Positions 24,088 through 36,479 of a stretch of 64,000 nt of DNA are shown piece after piece. The stretch comes from Dipteronia dyeriana (lineage: Eukaryota > Streptophyta > Magnoliopsida > Sapindales > Sapindaceae). Under the pieces are notes generated by a model. The model had not been told where the DNA came from, searched no databases, and saw nothing but the letters and a program-made list of their open reading frames with translations. Made by a program: the position numbers and the translations under genes. The stretch lies in assembly GCA_032871835.1 (NCBI GenBank), contig CM065297.1, forward strand, positions 42,409,098-42,473,097, given 5' to 3'. Each line of letters opens with the position of its first letter. The first letter of the stretch is position 1.

Positions 24088-25639
24088 CAATTTTATTTTT
24101 GGAACATGAAATTGTTTTCGATGCTCCTGAATGTATGATTGTGTAGGCATGATTTAAATTGACTGTATGATGTTTTTTGTTTGTATATTAATTTTTTATT
24201 TATTTACAAAAACATGATTGATCGTTAATTATATGGTACTGTGGATTTAGGGTTTATGGGTTGTATTATTTTTTTAATTATATATTTTTTTTAACTATTA
24301 TTGGATTGTAAAAAAAATAAAAATGTAACCTATGTTGAAGACCTGGAAAAATCGCGAAGAAAAATTCATGAGATGAATCGATGTGACCTGAAGAGACTGG
24401 AAGACTTGGAAATTACAAGAAGACCAAGGAATGCCTTGGGGGTATTTTTGTAATTTTAGATTCCAATTTTTTTAGGTTAAATAATCCATATTACTCGGTC
24501 AATTCATGTATGCTTTATATTATGTGATGATAAAAAGCATTGTCAAGTATACGTATGTCATTTAGATTAGAAGTGCCTACACAAATATATTTGATATGTC
24601 GTACATGCATCATAGCCTATATTTTATGTATTTTTTTTAATGTGATTAAAATGGATAAATACATAAATTGGCTATGAAAATGGGATTAGTTTTTTAATTG
24701 TTAAAAAACTTGGTAATTCTTATTAATATTAATCTAGTTATTAAAGAGTTTAATAAGTTAGATTAATATGGTCATTTATAGTAATTAGGATTAATTTGAT
24801 TAATTGGCTAATTATAAATGAACCGGAAATTGTGTTAGAGTTTTAATAGTTAAAACTTGGTAAACATTTTCATAATAATCTGAGCTTAGTAAATAGTTTA
24901 CAAAGACTTAGACTATTTACTAATATATTAGATTTTTAATTGTTAAAAATCATTAATAATTTATTAGTTAATTAGAAATTGTTTCTAATAATTAATTAGT
25001 TAATGCACTAGATAACTTGATTAAAATTAGATGTTTGATTATGTAGAGTCTAAGTGCATTAACGGATAATAGAAAACCCTAGTTTTAAAATAGTGAGTGG
25101 GAGAGGGATATATGACATATATATCCCGCGGTCTCCATCATTAGTTCAACACCGTGAGATCCGAGTAGGGCCTCGTGACGACTTTGCTTTCGTCCTCCCT
25201 AAGGGGTTTCCACAAAGGTCAATACCAAGGTTGACTTCCTAACGGATAGGATTTCTGATGGTATTTCGGGATTGACCGACCCTAAGGCGGAAATTTTCGA
25301 GTTAAGCTCATGAGATATGAAATGGTGGGTTACACTCACGAAGGTTTTGATTAAGTTTGTTAATTAAAAACCTGACTGAATAAACGATGGTTGAGTGATA
25401 TGGAATAAGAGTTATTCTAGAATATCATTTGATTGAGAATGTATCGGTCCAACATGCAAAGATTTGACCGACCCTAAGGCGGCACTTTTTATGGTATGTT
25501 GGATTGTCGTGGTATAGTAACTATTTTTAGGGTAGTTCTAGTTCGTTAAACATGTTCATGCATCATGTTTAAATTTATACCAAAGCACCCACACTAGTTT
25601 TAAATAAATGACTGAATGAATGTTTTATTTATTTCAGCA
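24088..25639 (+). other. C1 leader before gag
   Basis: This is about 1.55 kb of AT-rich noncoding sequence with many stops in all frames. Two copies of GACCGACCCTAAGGCGG lie at 25273 and 25467. The last bases before the Gag ATG are a pyrimidine-rich TTTATTTATTTCAG, which looks like a splice acceptor. No gene is seen. Confidence 0.6.
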
Positions 25640-26575
25640 ATGTCTTCTGCATTACTTCAAACTCTCGCAAACGACAAATTAACTGGTGATAACTACACAA
25701 AGTGGAAACTTAATATTAATGCAATTTTGGTCACCAAAGACCTTAAGTTTGTGCTTACGGAGGAATGTCCTCCAGCGCCTACTGCCAATGCCACACGAAC
25801 TGTTTGTGAGGCATACCAATGATGGGTCTCATCTGATAAGAAGGCCCAAACATATCTGTTGACATCTATGACAGACGTGCTTGTCATAAAGCACGACACA
25901 TTGACTTCAGCATTCGAAATCATGGAGCCAGTGCAAGCTATGTCCGGGCAGCCCCCCGAGAAAAAGTGACATGAAGCTATTCGTTCCGTTATGCTTGCTA
26001 GCATGAAGGAAGGAACGTCAGTTCGGGAACATGTCCTGAGCATGATGTCCTACTTCAACACGGCAGAAGTCAATGGTGGGGCCATTGACGAACCCAGTCA
26101 GGTGAGCATCATACTGACGACTCTTCCAAAGAGTTTCGATCAGTTTAAAAGCAACTACGGGATGAACAAGTTAAAGTTCAGTCTTACACAGTTGCTCAAT
26201 GAGCTCGCTACCTTTGAGTCCTTGATTAAGGACAATAAAGGCAAGACCGGTGAGGAAAATGTTGCCAAACCATCTTCCTCTAATAATAAGAAGAGGAAAA
26301 GGTCCTCTATAAAGGCAAAAGGAAAGCCGAAACCCAAGAAAGCCCAAAGCAAAAAGAAGGGCACCTCTACTGACCAAGACAAAGGAAAATGTTTCCATTG
26401 TAACAAGGTCGGGCACTGGAAGAGGAACTGTGCTCAATATCTGGAGGAGGTAGCCAAGAAGAAAAAGATGAAAGGTAAATATGATTTACTTGTTCTTGAA
26501 TCTTGTTTAGTGGAAGATGATTCTTCACCCTGGATAGTTGATTAGGGGCCACTAATCATGTTTGTTCTTCTTTGC
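25640..26575 (+). pseudogene. C1 gag and protease relic
   Basis: Gag starts at ATG 25640 (MSSALLQTLAND, GDNYTKWKL), a UBN2-type copia Gag that packages element RNA into particles. In-frame stops at 25820-25822 and 25967-25969 cut the N-terminal third. The frame from 25991 to 26545 is then open. It holds the Gag core, a Lys-rich linker and the CCHC knuckle CFHCNKVGHWKRNC (26390-26431). The protease motif follows as WIVD-stop-GATNHVC, so the catalytic Ser codon of D-S-G is a TAG stop. Downstream to ~26860 the frame is degraded. Confidence 0.88.
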
Positions 26576-26859
26576 AGTGGACTGATTCTTGGACACAGCT
26601 AAAGGAGGGAGCCTTCTCAATGCAGGTGGGGTAGGGGGATGTCGTATCGGCCAAAGCAGTGGGAGCAATAAGATTGCAATTTTGTAATAATAATAGTTTT
26701 TTATTATTAAACAATGTTTTTTATATTCCTGGATTTACACGGAATTTGATTTCCGTTTCTAAGTTGTTAGAATAAAAATATTCTGTTTCTTTTAATAATA
26801 AGTATGTTATTATAGGAAAGAATGGTCTGAATATTTGTTCAGGAATTAATGAAAAATAT

Positions 26860-27730
26860 TTGTATGTGTTAAGACCGTTAATACATACTACACTGCTCAA
26901 CACCGAAATGTTTAAGGTTGAAAAACCAAAAACTAAACGACATAATATTTCTCCAGATAATGACACGTATCTCTGGCATCTAAAGCTTGGTCATATCAAC
27001 ATTGACCGGATAGACAGATTAGTAAAAAGCGGACCTTTAAGTGAGTTAAAGGTTGGCACCTTATATGTCTGCGAATCTTATTTGGAAGGTAAGATGACTA
27101 AGAGACCTTTTACTGGAAAAGGGCTTAGAGCTAAAGAACCGCTAGAGCTTATACATACAGACGTCTACGGACTGATGAATGTTAAAGCTAGGGGTGGTTA
27201 TGAGTATTATGTCACCTTTATAGATAACTACTCAAGATACGGATACGTCTATCTGATGAAACAAAAGTCGGAAACATTTGAAAAGTTCAAAGAATTTCGA
27301 GCTGAAGTTGAGAATCAATTAGGTAGGACTATCAAGTCACTATGATCAGATTGTGGAGGTGAGTACCTTGACCAAGAGTTTGAAGACTTCATGGTTGAGC
27401 ATGGGATAGTTTCTCAACTCACAGCTCCTGGTACACCTCAGCAAAATGGTGTAGCAGAGAGGAGAAATAGCTAACGGAAATGGTGAGATCTTTGATTAGT
27501 TTCTCATCATTACCAAATTCCTTCTAGGGATATGTGTTACAAACAGCAGCATACATTTTGAATGTAGTACCATCCAAATTTGTTCCTAAGACTCCCCTAG
27601 AGTTATGGAATGGTCGTAAAGCTAGTTTACTGCATTTTCGCATATGGGGGTGCCCAGCACACGTGCTGAATAACTGGAAAGCTAGACTCCAAGTCTGTCG
27701 TCTGTCTGTGTGTAGGATACTCTAAGGAGA
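26860..27730 (+). pseudogene. C1 pol: integrase relic
   Basis: The block 26860-27345 has the zinc region (YLWHLKLGHINIDRIDR, then CESYLEGKMTK) and the start of the core (ELIHTDVYG with the first catalytic Asp, then the TFIDNYSRYG block). A stop replaces Arg before SDCGGEYL at about 27343. The normal motif is SDRGGEY, so a second C-to-T change gives Cys. The Glu of the triad and APGTPQQNGVAER follow. A frameshift near 27470 leads to the LQTAAYILN block at 27534-27725. The enzyme would insert the cDNA into the genome. This copy cannot. Confidence 0.87.
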
Positions 27731-28029
27731 CCAGAGGTGGACACTTCTATAGTCCCGAAGATAACAAAGTATTTGTATCGACAAATGCAACGTTTCTTGA
27801 GGACAATTACATTAGTGACCATAAACCTCATTCCAAGATTGTATTAAATGAGTTGGAGCCTAGTGAGACTAGTGCTTCATCAATAAGAGTTGTTGATCCA
27901 CAAACATCTGAGAGTCAGATGGTTCCTGATCAGGATACACTACCATCTAGACGTAGTGAGAGGGTTGTGAGACAACCTGAATGCTATTTAACTATAGGTG
28001 AGGGATAAGGTGTTGTCTCTGTTGATAGT
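27731..28029 (+). pseudogene. C1 pol: linker between integrase and reverse transcriptase
   Basis: This is the poorly conserved region between integrase and RT. Blocks such as GGHFYSPED and the LPSRRSERVVRQPE type are readable in the plus strand after a frameshift near 27720. It ends near a TAA stop at about 28006. It resembles 10490-10900 of A2 in position and in its SxRxxRQPE motif. Confidence 0.65.
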
Positions 28030-29600
28030 GTGGATGATCCATTGACATTTAAGAATGCAATGGAAGATCATGATAAATAGGAATGGCTTAAAGCCATGAA
28101 TCTCGAGATGGATTCCATGTACTCTAACTCAGTTTGGGATCTTGTAGACTTACCGGATGGGGTGAAACCCATTTGGTGTAAGTGGATCTATAAGAGAGAG
28201 AAATGAGTAGACGGAAAGGTAAAGACCTTCAAGGCAAGGCTAGTGACAAAGGGTTATACCTAGAAAGAGGGGGTCGATTATGAAGAGACCTTCTCGCCAG
28301 TAGCCATGTTTAAGTCTATTAGGATTCTCTTATCCATTACTGCCTATTTCGATTTTAAAATTTGGCAAATAGACGTCAAGACTGCATTCTTGAATGGAAA
28401 TCTTGATGAGAGCATCTATATAATGCAACCAGAGGGATTCGTGTCTCCAGATCAAGAGCAAAAGGTTTACAAGCTGCAAAGGTCCATCTATGGACTTAAG
28501 CAAGTATCTAGATCCTGGAACATTAGATTTGATGATGTGATCAAAACCTATGGCTTCGAGCAAAACGTCGATGAGCCTTGTGTCTACAAGCGCATCATTG
28601 ATAAAAAAGTAGTTTTCTTGGTCCTATACGTAGATGATATCCTACTCATTGGGAATGATGTGGGAGTGTTGTCTAATGTAAAGGGCTGGCTTGCTAGCCA
28701 ATTCCAAATGAAAGATTTGGGAGAGGCAAGTTATGTTCTAGAGATCCAACTTATAAGGGATCGTAAGAACAAACTTATAGCACTATCTCAGGCATCATAT
28801 ATCGACAAAATTGTTGTACGATTTTCAATGCAAAACTCCAAGAAAGGTAATTTACCTTCCAGACATGAAGTTCATTTGTCTAAGGAACAGTGTTCTAAGA
28901 CACCTCAAGAAGTTGAGGATATGAGACGTGTTCCCTATGCATCAACAGTAGGTAGTCTCATGTATGCTATATTATGCACAAGATCAGACATCTGCTATGC
29001 AGTGGGAGTAGTCAGCAGATACCAGTCCAACCCAAGATTGGATCATTGGGTTGCTGTCAAGACTATTCTCAAGTATCTTCGGAGAACGAGAGATTATATG
29101 CTAGTGTATTCCGGACAGGATTTGATCCCGTTAGGATACACGGATTCTGATTTTCAGTCAGACAGGGATTCTAGAAAATCCATGTTTGGATCAGTATTCA
29201 CCGTGGGTGGTGGAGCCATTGTATGGAGAAGTATCAAGCAATCTTGCATTGCTGACTTTACCATGGAAGCCGAATATATAGCTGCTAAAGAGGCTGTTTG
29301 GCTCCGTAAGTTTTTGGGTGATCTGCAGTTGTTCCAGACCTGGATAAGCCCATCACACTTTATTGTGATAACAGTGGTGCTGTGGTTAATTCCAAAGAAC
29401 CAAGAAGCCACAAGAGAGTGGAGCATATAGAGAGAAAGTAGCATCTCATAAGAGAGATAGTGCAGAGAGGCGATGTGATTGTCACCAAGATAGCCTCACA
29501 AGACAATCATGTTTATCCATTTACGAAGACCTTACCGGCTAAAGTGTTTTCGGGTCACCTAGATGGTCTAGGGTTACGAGACATGCCTCACATGCTTTAG
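28030..29600 (+). pseudogene. C1 pol: reverse transcriptase and RNase H relic
   Basis: The RT begins near 28030 with stops at about 28078, 28204 and 28261 in otherwise clear RT sequence. It is then open from 28306 to 29430. That block carries QIDVKTAFLNG, YGLKQVSRSWN, the catalytic YVDD at 28627-28638, KDLGEASYV, and the RNase H segments VGSLMYA and ADFTMEAEYIAA. A frameshift near 29340 moves the last part into another frame, which ends at a natural stop at 29598-29600, just before the purine tract. This is the longest intact RT palm in the copia elements here. Confidence 0.9.
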
Positions 29601-29614
29601 TGCAAGTGAGAGAT
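29601..29614 (+). promoter_or_regulatory. C1 polypurine tract
   Basis: TGCAAGTGAGAGAT directly abuts the 3' LTR start. It is the expected primer for plus-strand DNA synthesis. The same position in A7 carries a similar purine-rich GGGAGAT on the minus strand. Confidence 0.8.
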
Positions 29615-31057
29615 TGTTGGGGTTTATGCCCTAAGCATGTAATTTGTAATTGGATTTATGAAGTAAATAATAGGAAAGGTTCAATTCATTTTGTTATGTT
29701 ATTTATTTTATAAACTTGTGTATATATTAACATCCTGGATTGCCGGATGTAATCTTGAACTGTGTATATGAGTGTCATATACATATGGATACAGTAAGAG
29801 ACGTGCAATCTAAAGAGTCCATAGATAGCAAATAAAGCTGGGTACTTTATTTTTGGTTAATCTATAGCTGTGGTCCATTCCGTAATGTACAGTGATTCTA
29901 TCCTGAATCATTCATATGAGATATGGGAATGGAGGCAACTTGTATGATAGGACTGGGCCATGATCTATATGAATCTCACACAAAGATCCGTTTACCGATG
30001 AGATTCATATATATCAACTAATGATGGCTATATATGGGTGATCTTAATCCTGAGTGTCTTATCGACTCCTTCAGGTTAGATCGTGGTCTTTGATATACCA
30101 TGGGTGAGGTCAGATGTATTTCATGATCAATATACTCTGTATGTTGGGATTGCGGTTTGGCTTGTGACTGGGAAGGTTTGTACACAATAGTGGAATCCAC
30201 TCCTTCCAGTGAGAAGTAGATGGTAGTTCCCTTAAGGGTTGATTCGGGGCTTGGACAATATGAGCGCTCTCCTAATTCCGTGAGGAAGTAGGATTTATTG
30301 TCCATTAGAGAATCAATGGTACTTAAAGGATATATGTAATTAGAGGGGTATAACTGACATTATGACCCAGCTTTAATTATGAACTATTGTGGAGGATCAC
30401 ACCATATGTAATAGCTATATCGATGGACACCGAGTTGTATAGGTCTGTGTAAAAACGTCAGCAGTTGAGATAGTGCAGCTTCGGGTTTTTAGTTGAATAA
30501 CACCAGAGTTAATAATCAAGGACTATTAATTAAAGAGTTTAATTAATGATTCTGAGAATTATTGGAGCTCAAAATACTGTGGGTCCATTAGGCCCCCTTG
30601 CTAGCCCGATCGATTTAGGTAACAAGGGTCACGGTTAATTAATTGGATTGTCCAGTTAATTATGTTACAAAAGTTACACGTATTTATTCGTGAATTAATT
30701 GAATAATGAGATTATTTAATTAATGGATAATGGTGATTAAATAACTTAAATAATGAGATTATTTAATTATGTTATTAATCACTAAATGGAGGGTGTATGT
30801 TGATATTTATTTTTCAATAAAATAAGATAATGTGATTATTTTATTTTATTAAATTAAATAATTTATTTTTGAATTTAATTAGTTTGAATTCAAAATTAAA
30901 ATCAAATTAGAGATATGAGATATTTTTTATTTAAAAGTTTTTAAAAATCAAATATAGATTTGATCCATTTTTTAAATATTATATATAAGATATATTTTAT
31001 TCATAAAAAAGAAAAAATGAAAAAAAAGTTGATGTGCGTGAAACGCACGGCAACATA

Positions 31058-31103
<46 letters not shown>

Positions 31104-31615
31104 ACAAAAGAACAAAGTTGGTTGGATTTTGGTTAAAAAAAGCTAGTGAGTGAGTTTTTTTTTTTTTTGAGTTATTTTGTGTGCAAGTGTGTGCATGAAC
31201 AAACACCACAAAGAGAGAAAAAGTTTTATGTAGTAGTGTTGTTCATTAATATAAAGAAAGAGTTTCTTATTCTTTTCTCATCTACACCCTCCATCCTAAG
31301 TTCCTGAGAATCGTGATGTGCCCACACGCAGATACCAATCCCGGGAATAGCTAAGAAGATCAATGGCACAGACCAGGAGCATATTGAATAAGTGAAGGAG
31401 CCTCCAAACGTTGGTATGGTTCTTTTAATATTTTTTTTATTGATTATAATTTCTTGTATTTACATATATATTTTATTAGTGTAATAATTTTTATATGTAT
31501 TTGTTTCGAAAATAATTACGATCAAAAGTTCACCGGTCCTAGATACAGATTATGATCTGTATAAAAAATTTTAAAACCCGTTTCCGCTGCACGACCGGTG
31601 AATTTGGTTCCAACA
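29615..31615 (+). repeat. C1 3' LTR
   Basis: The LTR is 2001 bp, TGTTGGGGTTTATGCCC ... GGTTCCAACA. It is followed by the target copy ttagg (31616-31620). A TA run lies at 31060-31102, longer than the one in the 5' LTR. Confidence 0.94.
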
Positions 31616-31620
31616 TTAGG

Positions 31621-32466
31621 GAAAGTGTATCCTCTTGAAGAATACCAGTATTCTCCAAGAGCTCATATACCGTCTATACCTCTCCAGGTTACCATATTTA
31701 CTCATGACCAAATTTTGAACTTGGATATTTTGACTTATCCAGAAGCCATGTTTCAATAGACACTATTGAAAACTTTACGTTAAGATTTAATATCCAATAC
31801 CTCAAAACATCCATATGATGATATTCTACTCTCATCTAATAAATGGAACCACGATATCCATATCTATAAATGAAGTCCTCTATCGATTAACAAATGAATA
31901 CAACCAAACTATCGAGGATAGACTATGCTATATAAGTGTACTCATTGATAGCTCAAATGATAACACTTGCAACCATAAGTCCATCATTTATCTCAGGATT
32001 GAGATAGACTCTCCGATTTTCTTCAAATGAAAAACTTTTATCTATTGACAGTTCTAGATAAAGTATTTCATTGTGATCCTATTCAATGCACCCAGTGCAC
32101 TAGATTCTTTTGCCCAAAGACACCACACTTTGATGATTTTAGACTTATCATAACACATTTGATCCCACTCAAATGCTAGCAAAAGAATCTACAACTTTGA
32201 CAAGATAAATGCGCCCAATCTTTTATCTTAAGTTGTGAATATTATGCAAGACTAACTAAAGAATTGTGTCTAACTCATACATATCTAGATGTACGAACAA
32301 TTCTTCTTTTATCATAGTCTTTTGACCTTATGATTATTTACTTTTGACAATTATATTAATTAAACTATAAATGCTATAAGATTTGTTAAACTAGAAGTCA
32401 CTTTATTAATATGAAAAGATTGTCAAATACAATATTATAATCTTGCTATCGAGCATAATCCTAACA
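31621..32466 (-). repeat. A5: solo LTR, right segment
   Basis: This continues the LTR of 20692-22086 after the second ttagg copy. It ends TAATCCTAACA at 32466, followed by gcgca. It includes the antisense 71-codon frame at 31815-32030. Confidence 0.9.
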
Positions 32467-32471
32467 GCGCA

Positions 32472-33111
32472 CACCCATGGGATGGAGCCAAGGGTGTGCA
32501 CGCCCATGGGAGGCAACCGAGGGATGTCCAAACAGACGATGGTCGCGTGAAGACTTGTTCTCCAAGAAAAGAGTTTTTGTATTCCAAGACATGTAATTTA
32601 CTTGTTTTCCTAGAATGGATCAAAATTGTAGCTATTTATAATTTTGTAAATATTACAATATTTGTTGTCGTCTGATAACATGTCATATAGAATAGGAGTG
32701 CCACTCATATATCTCTTTTGGTATGAACATGCATTGAATGGTTTAGGTATCTAATTGGCATCTAGATAACTTGGTAAATCATTCTTTGGAATTCGATCAC
32801 ACCTCTTAAATAATTGAGTGGGAGAAGGTGTTTTGGAACACCTACAGCCTCCAAGTTTAGTTGAGCTTTATGTTTCGTGTAATAACCCCCCAAGAGGTAT
32901 TCATGATTCATTCTTTGGAATTCGATCACACCTCTTAAATAATTGAGTGGGAGAAGGTGTTTTGGAACACCTACATCCTCCAAGTTTAGTTGAGCTTTAT
33001 GTTTCGTGTAATAACACCCCAAGAGGTATTCATGATTGGAAATTAGCAAGATACTTCCTTACAAGGATAGACTAGACAATTAACCCAAACAATATCTACT
33101 CCCAAAGGAGG
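32472..33111 (+). other. A4 leader, second segment
   Basis: This resumes the A4 leader after A5, starting inside the GC-rich island (CACCCATGGG, GCCCATGGG). It runs to the target copy ggagg (33107-33111), where N1 is inserted. It corresponds to about 13090-13640 of A2 in reverse, plus a 129-bp tandem duplication. No coding potential is assigned. Confidence 0.85.
32781..33038. repeat. 129-bp tandem duplication in the A4 leader
   Basis: The unit starting ATTCTTTGGAATTCGATC at 32781 is repeated from 32910 with only a few differences. Other family A leaders have a single copy. Because 129 is a multiple of three, the minus strand shows an open frame with a doubled 43-residue unit (32762-33049). 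That frame is a by-product, not a gene. Confidence 0.9.
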
Positions 33112-35233
33112 TGAAAGTTCCCTAAAAAGTGTGTGTCTATACACCAATTTTTCTTGATTAGTCAATATTAAAAATTCACCCAATAAAACAAACATACAAC
33201 TTCAAGTGTAAGGTGCATAAATAAAAATAACACAAGATGTATACATGAAAACCCTCCAAATGGAAAAAACCACGAGCCGTTAAGTGCGCCACACTCGGTC
33301 ACATAAATCCACTATAAGAATAAAAGGTTACACACTCAAGTGATACTCGGACTCTCACTTTCGACAACCTCAGGCTATGGACACCGCCACTCACCACTCT
33401 TGGTTCAATCCCTAGTGATCTCTTTTGATCCACTACTCTTGGAGTGATCACCTCCTACTCTACTTCTCGGGCCTTTTACAGTGGATACCCGACCAATTGC
33501 TTGCCAACCTACCCTTGGTTGCAAGAATAGACTTGCTTGTGCAACTTCACCTAGAAGCCACAAGACTTTGACTCTATGAAGAGTGCAACAACCTATGTGA
33601 ATATGATGAAATATTCAAACATGCAAATAATGCTAGGCAAAACACTAAATGCTTATCTAGGAATAGATATCAATGTCACTAAGTACAATTCCTACATATC
33701 AATCTCTAAATGAATGTTCATGAAGACTTAACTAGATATAGTTATACAACATTATATCCGTTATCAAACAAAGCCATTTCAACATATGTTGTCATTAAGC
33801 ATGGCATGGTCATTAAATGCAATCATCAAAATACAATCAATATGTCCTAATCAATAATGTCTAAATGCAATGCATAGAGATTTAGCAAGAAGAGAAAATA
33901 TGTCATAAATTCAAGCTATCAACAAACAAACCCAATCATGTTATCATGACTCTTAAATATATGTAATATCTAGAGTCTAGGTATTTAATCATGCAATAAA
34001 CACCTAATCTAAAGTAAGAAGAACAATAAAAGATATTCAATGAAGTTCTTACTTACCTAGTCATGAAACCAAGAACACCCATGCTCATATGATCAAGAAT
34101 GATGCAAGATGAAGATGGGTTTTGGGTTTGGAGAGTTAATCAAGCTTTAATGAAGCTTTCTCTCTCAAGAAACTCTCTCTCTCACTCTAGGGTTTGTTTT
34201 TTAGAGTCATTAAAATGAAAAAGATGAGTTAAGGATGTATTTATAATGCCCAAGTCAAAGGACATCGTTTTGGACGAAGGAAACAAAGTTTCATCACTAT
34301 CGTTGTGCATGCCACTGCCTAGGCAAGTGTCTAGACTGCGGTCTGTGCAGGATGTACGGCTGGACATTTCCGTTGCCTAGGTCGCTGGCAAGGCATGGCA
34401 CCAAAAGCGGTCTAAGCAACGGTACACACCAGACAGCACAACAGCTCGAGATTTGAGATACCCAAAACATGACCAAACAACATCCAAACTGTTCGTATAG
34501 TATATCGTTGGAAAGGTATGGAAGTCTAATTTCTACTCCAATTTACAAAACAAGATTTGGATGTCTGTAGAAAAAGTTATGGTCATTTTAATGACGAAAA
34601 GTCAGAAACAAACAACAACAGAGATGCCCTATTTTGTGGTCACTTTGGAGATTTCAAAACCAATCCAAACGGTCATGAAATATTACTAATAGTATACAGT
34701 TGGAAATGTATGGGTGTCTAATTTGTACATAAAATTTCAAAACTCATTTTGAATCATTTTATAAAAATATATGGTCACAAGACCATACAAAGGTAAGTTT
34801 TGAAAAACATTTAAATCATTGAAATACACTCTTTTGAAACTAGACACCTTACTCCATATAACCTAACCAAGAGAAGAATGAGACCTTCTCATATAGTCAC
34901 TCAATGCGCTAAAACAAGCACACCATCGTGCAAGCATGAACACAACACAATACCACACTTAAATCTACAAATGAAGTGCAAGTGTGATTGTGAAGATATG
35001 CACACATATAAACAATATCAACACAAATGCAAGATCAACAAAGCATGCATGAGGTGTGTGTGTGCACCTAAACTCTTCAAGAGGCAAAGTCAAGTGAATA
35101 TACCTTTTGCTCTTGAAGTCATGGAGATGCTTGGAAGCTTGCCAATGAGGATCTAAGCTACCCATTACACATCATCCCCAATATGGTGTGGTTTGTCATG
35201 AAATAAGCCAATCATAAAATCATGGTCCTTACA
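33112..35233 (-). repeat. N1 3' LTR
   Basis: The LTR is 2122 bp, TGAAAGTTCCC ... GGTCCTTACA. It lacks ~38 bp present in the 5' LTR just after TGTGTGTCTATAC (38006 onward). A TATA box (sense TATAAATA) is at 34238-34245. The two LTRs differ clearly more than those of C1. No gene is assigned to the small frames inside it. Confidence 0.93.
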
Positions 35234-35245
35234 ATCTCCTCCTTT
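35234..35245 (-). promoter_or_regulatory. N1 polypurine tract at the 3' LTR
   Basis: Plus strand ATCTCCTCCTTT, sense AAAGGAGGAGAT, directly abuts the LTR. Confidence 0.8.
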
Positions 35246-36479
35246 GGCTATTTCATGACAAAAGAACCACTCACAAATAAATTCTCACAAAACAAAAATA
35301 AAGTTATTGTCCAAGAGATTAATTCTACATTACAAAAGAGATCCTACAATCTAAATCTTCAATATCTTCAATCTCTTTGTAGAATTATCATTGTACCTAC
35401 ACATAATAGCAAGAAGCACTTTCCAAGAACAAGTGCATGTAAGGTGACCAAATATAAAAACAATTGCACTTAATAAAGCAATATAAACAGATGCATATGA
35501 AATGCTCCCCCTAAATGGGTTACTCTCTCTCATGGTCTCTCCCCAAAGCATAACCAATGCTCCCCCTATATTTCTCAAGACTTATCCCCCTTTTTGTCAT
35601 GAGATAGGCAAAGGAGCTCCCCTTATCGGGTTTCTTTAGCAAAGAGATCTATTTGCACAAGAACAATGCATAATCATATACACAAACTTTATGCAACTTA
35701 AAGAATTGAGAGAGATTCAGGGAGTTTTATTTAAAGAAAAATGTGTGACAAAGATGCTTTGCAAGCAAGACATGTTGCATTCAAATCCAAAACAAATGGT
35801 ATTTGGCAAATCAAACATCAAAAAGGTTTCCAAAAGAATTCAAACCAATTTGTACCCTTTTGTCATAAGCAAACAAGATATAGTTTCAAAAAGTTTGAAA
35901 ATAAAGCAACTATATCAATCCTTAAAGGCAAATCAAGACATGAGCGACTATTACACCCTCTTTAATTTTTCCGGATAATTATCCGTATGATAGTAGTCGT
36001 GTTTCACCATTAAGAAAAGAGAGAAGACTAATTTGGAAATAAAATCCTTATTAATTGCATGGATACATGATCCTTATTGTTTACTTTTGTCATTTGCACT
36101 CTCACATATTTGCATTAAAGCAATCAAACTCAATTCATGCATATCAATTTAAAGCATGTCATTGAAAGCAAGTTCACATGTCATGGAGATAAATTATAGG
36201 TTATTCAAATGTACTTTCCCAATTAATTCTCCTAGTCCAAAAATACATGTTTGAACATAAATATGACATGGATTGCAAACAAAGCAATGATGCACACTTA
36301 TTAAAGAAAAATATATAAGCATATATGTGCATATATATGCAACCAAGAATCTCAAGCAATTTTCAAAAGAGCATAAAATTAATCAACTTTTTGCACATAG
36401 CAAATCATGCAAGTTCTCTCTCTTTGCTTGAGCTCCCCAAATGGGGTCAAATCCAACTAAGTCAATGAGAGGCATGAAC
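35246..36479 (-). other. N1 noncoding internal 3' region with extra purine tracts
   Basis: No open frame of note is found. Between about 35500 and 35640 four C-rich tracts occur on the plus strand (two GCTCCCCCT, ATCCCCCTTTTT, GCTCCCC). In sense these are polypurine tracts such as AGGGGGAGC. Several purine tracts upstream of the 3' LTR are a known trait of SIRE-type copia elements. The rest, 35650-36479, is AT-rich and holds nothing I can name. Confidence 0.55.

Larger units (their letters stand above)
22087..31615 (+). mobile_element. C1: full-length Ty1/copia element, second family
   Basis: The element is 9529 bp, with LTRs 22087-24073 and 29615-31615, a tRNA-Met primer site, gag-pol in copia order, a purine tract and a perfect 5-bp target duplication ttagg (22082-22086 and 31616-31620). 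It is inserted in solo LTR A5. The LTR sequence (TGTTGGGGTTTATGCCC...) is unrelated to family A. By eye the first ~400 bp of the two LTRs differ at about a dozen sites, so it looks like one of the younger insertions here. The reading frame is broken by several stops and a few frameshifts, so it is not autonomous now. Confidence 0.95.

Noticed and set aside
34182..35578. Several 61-92 codon frames on both strands in N1
   Set aside because: Those up to 35233 lie in the N1 3' LTR. The copy at 34878-35156 has only a shortened counterpart in the partner LTR (39777-39968). Those further right are in the purine-tract region without codon pattern.
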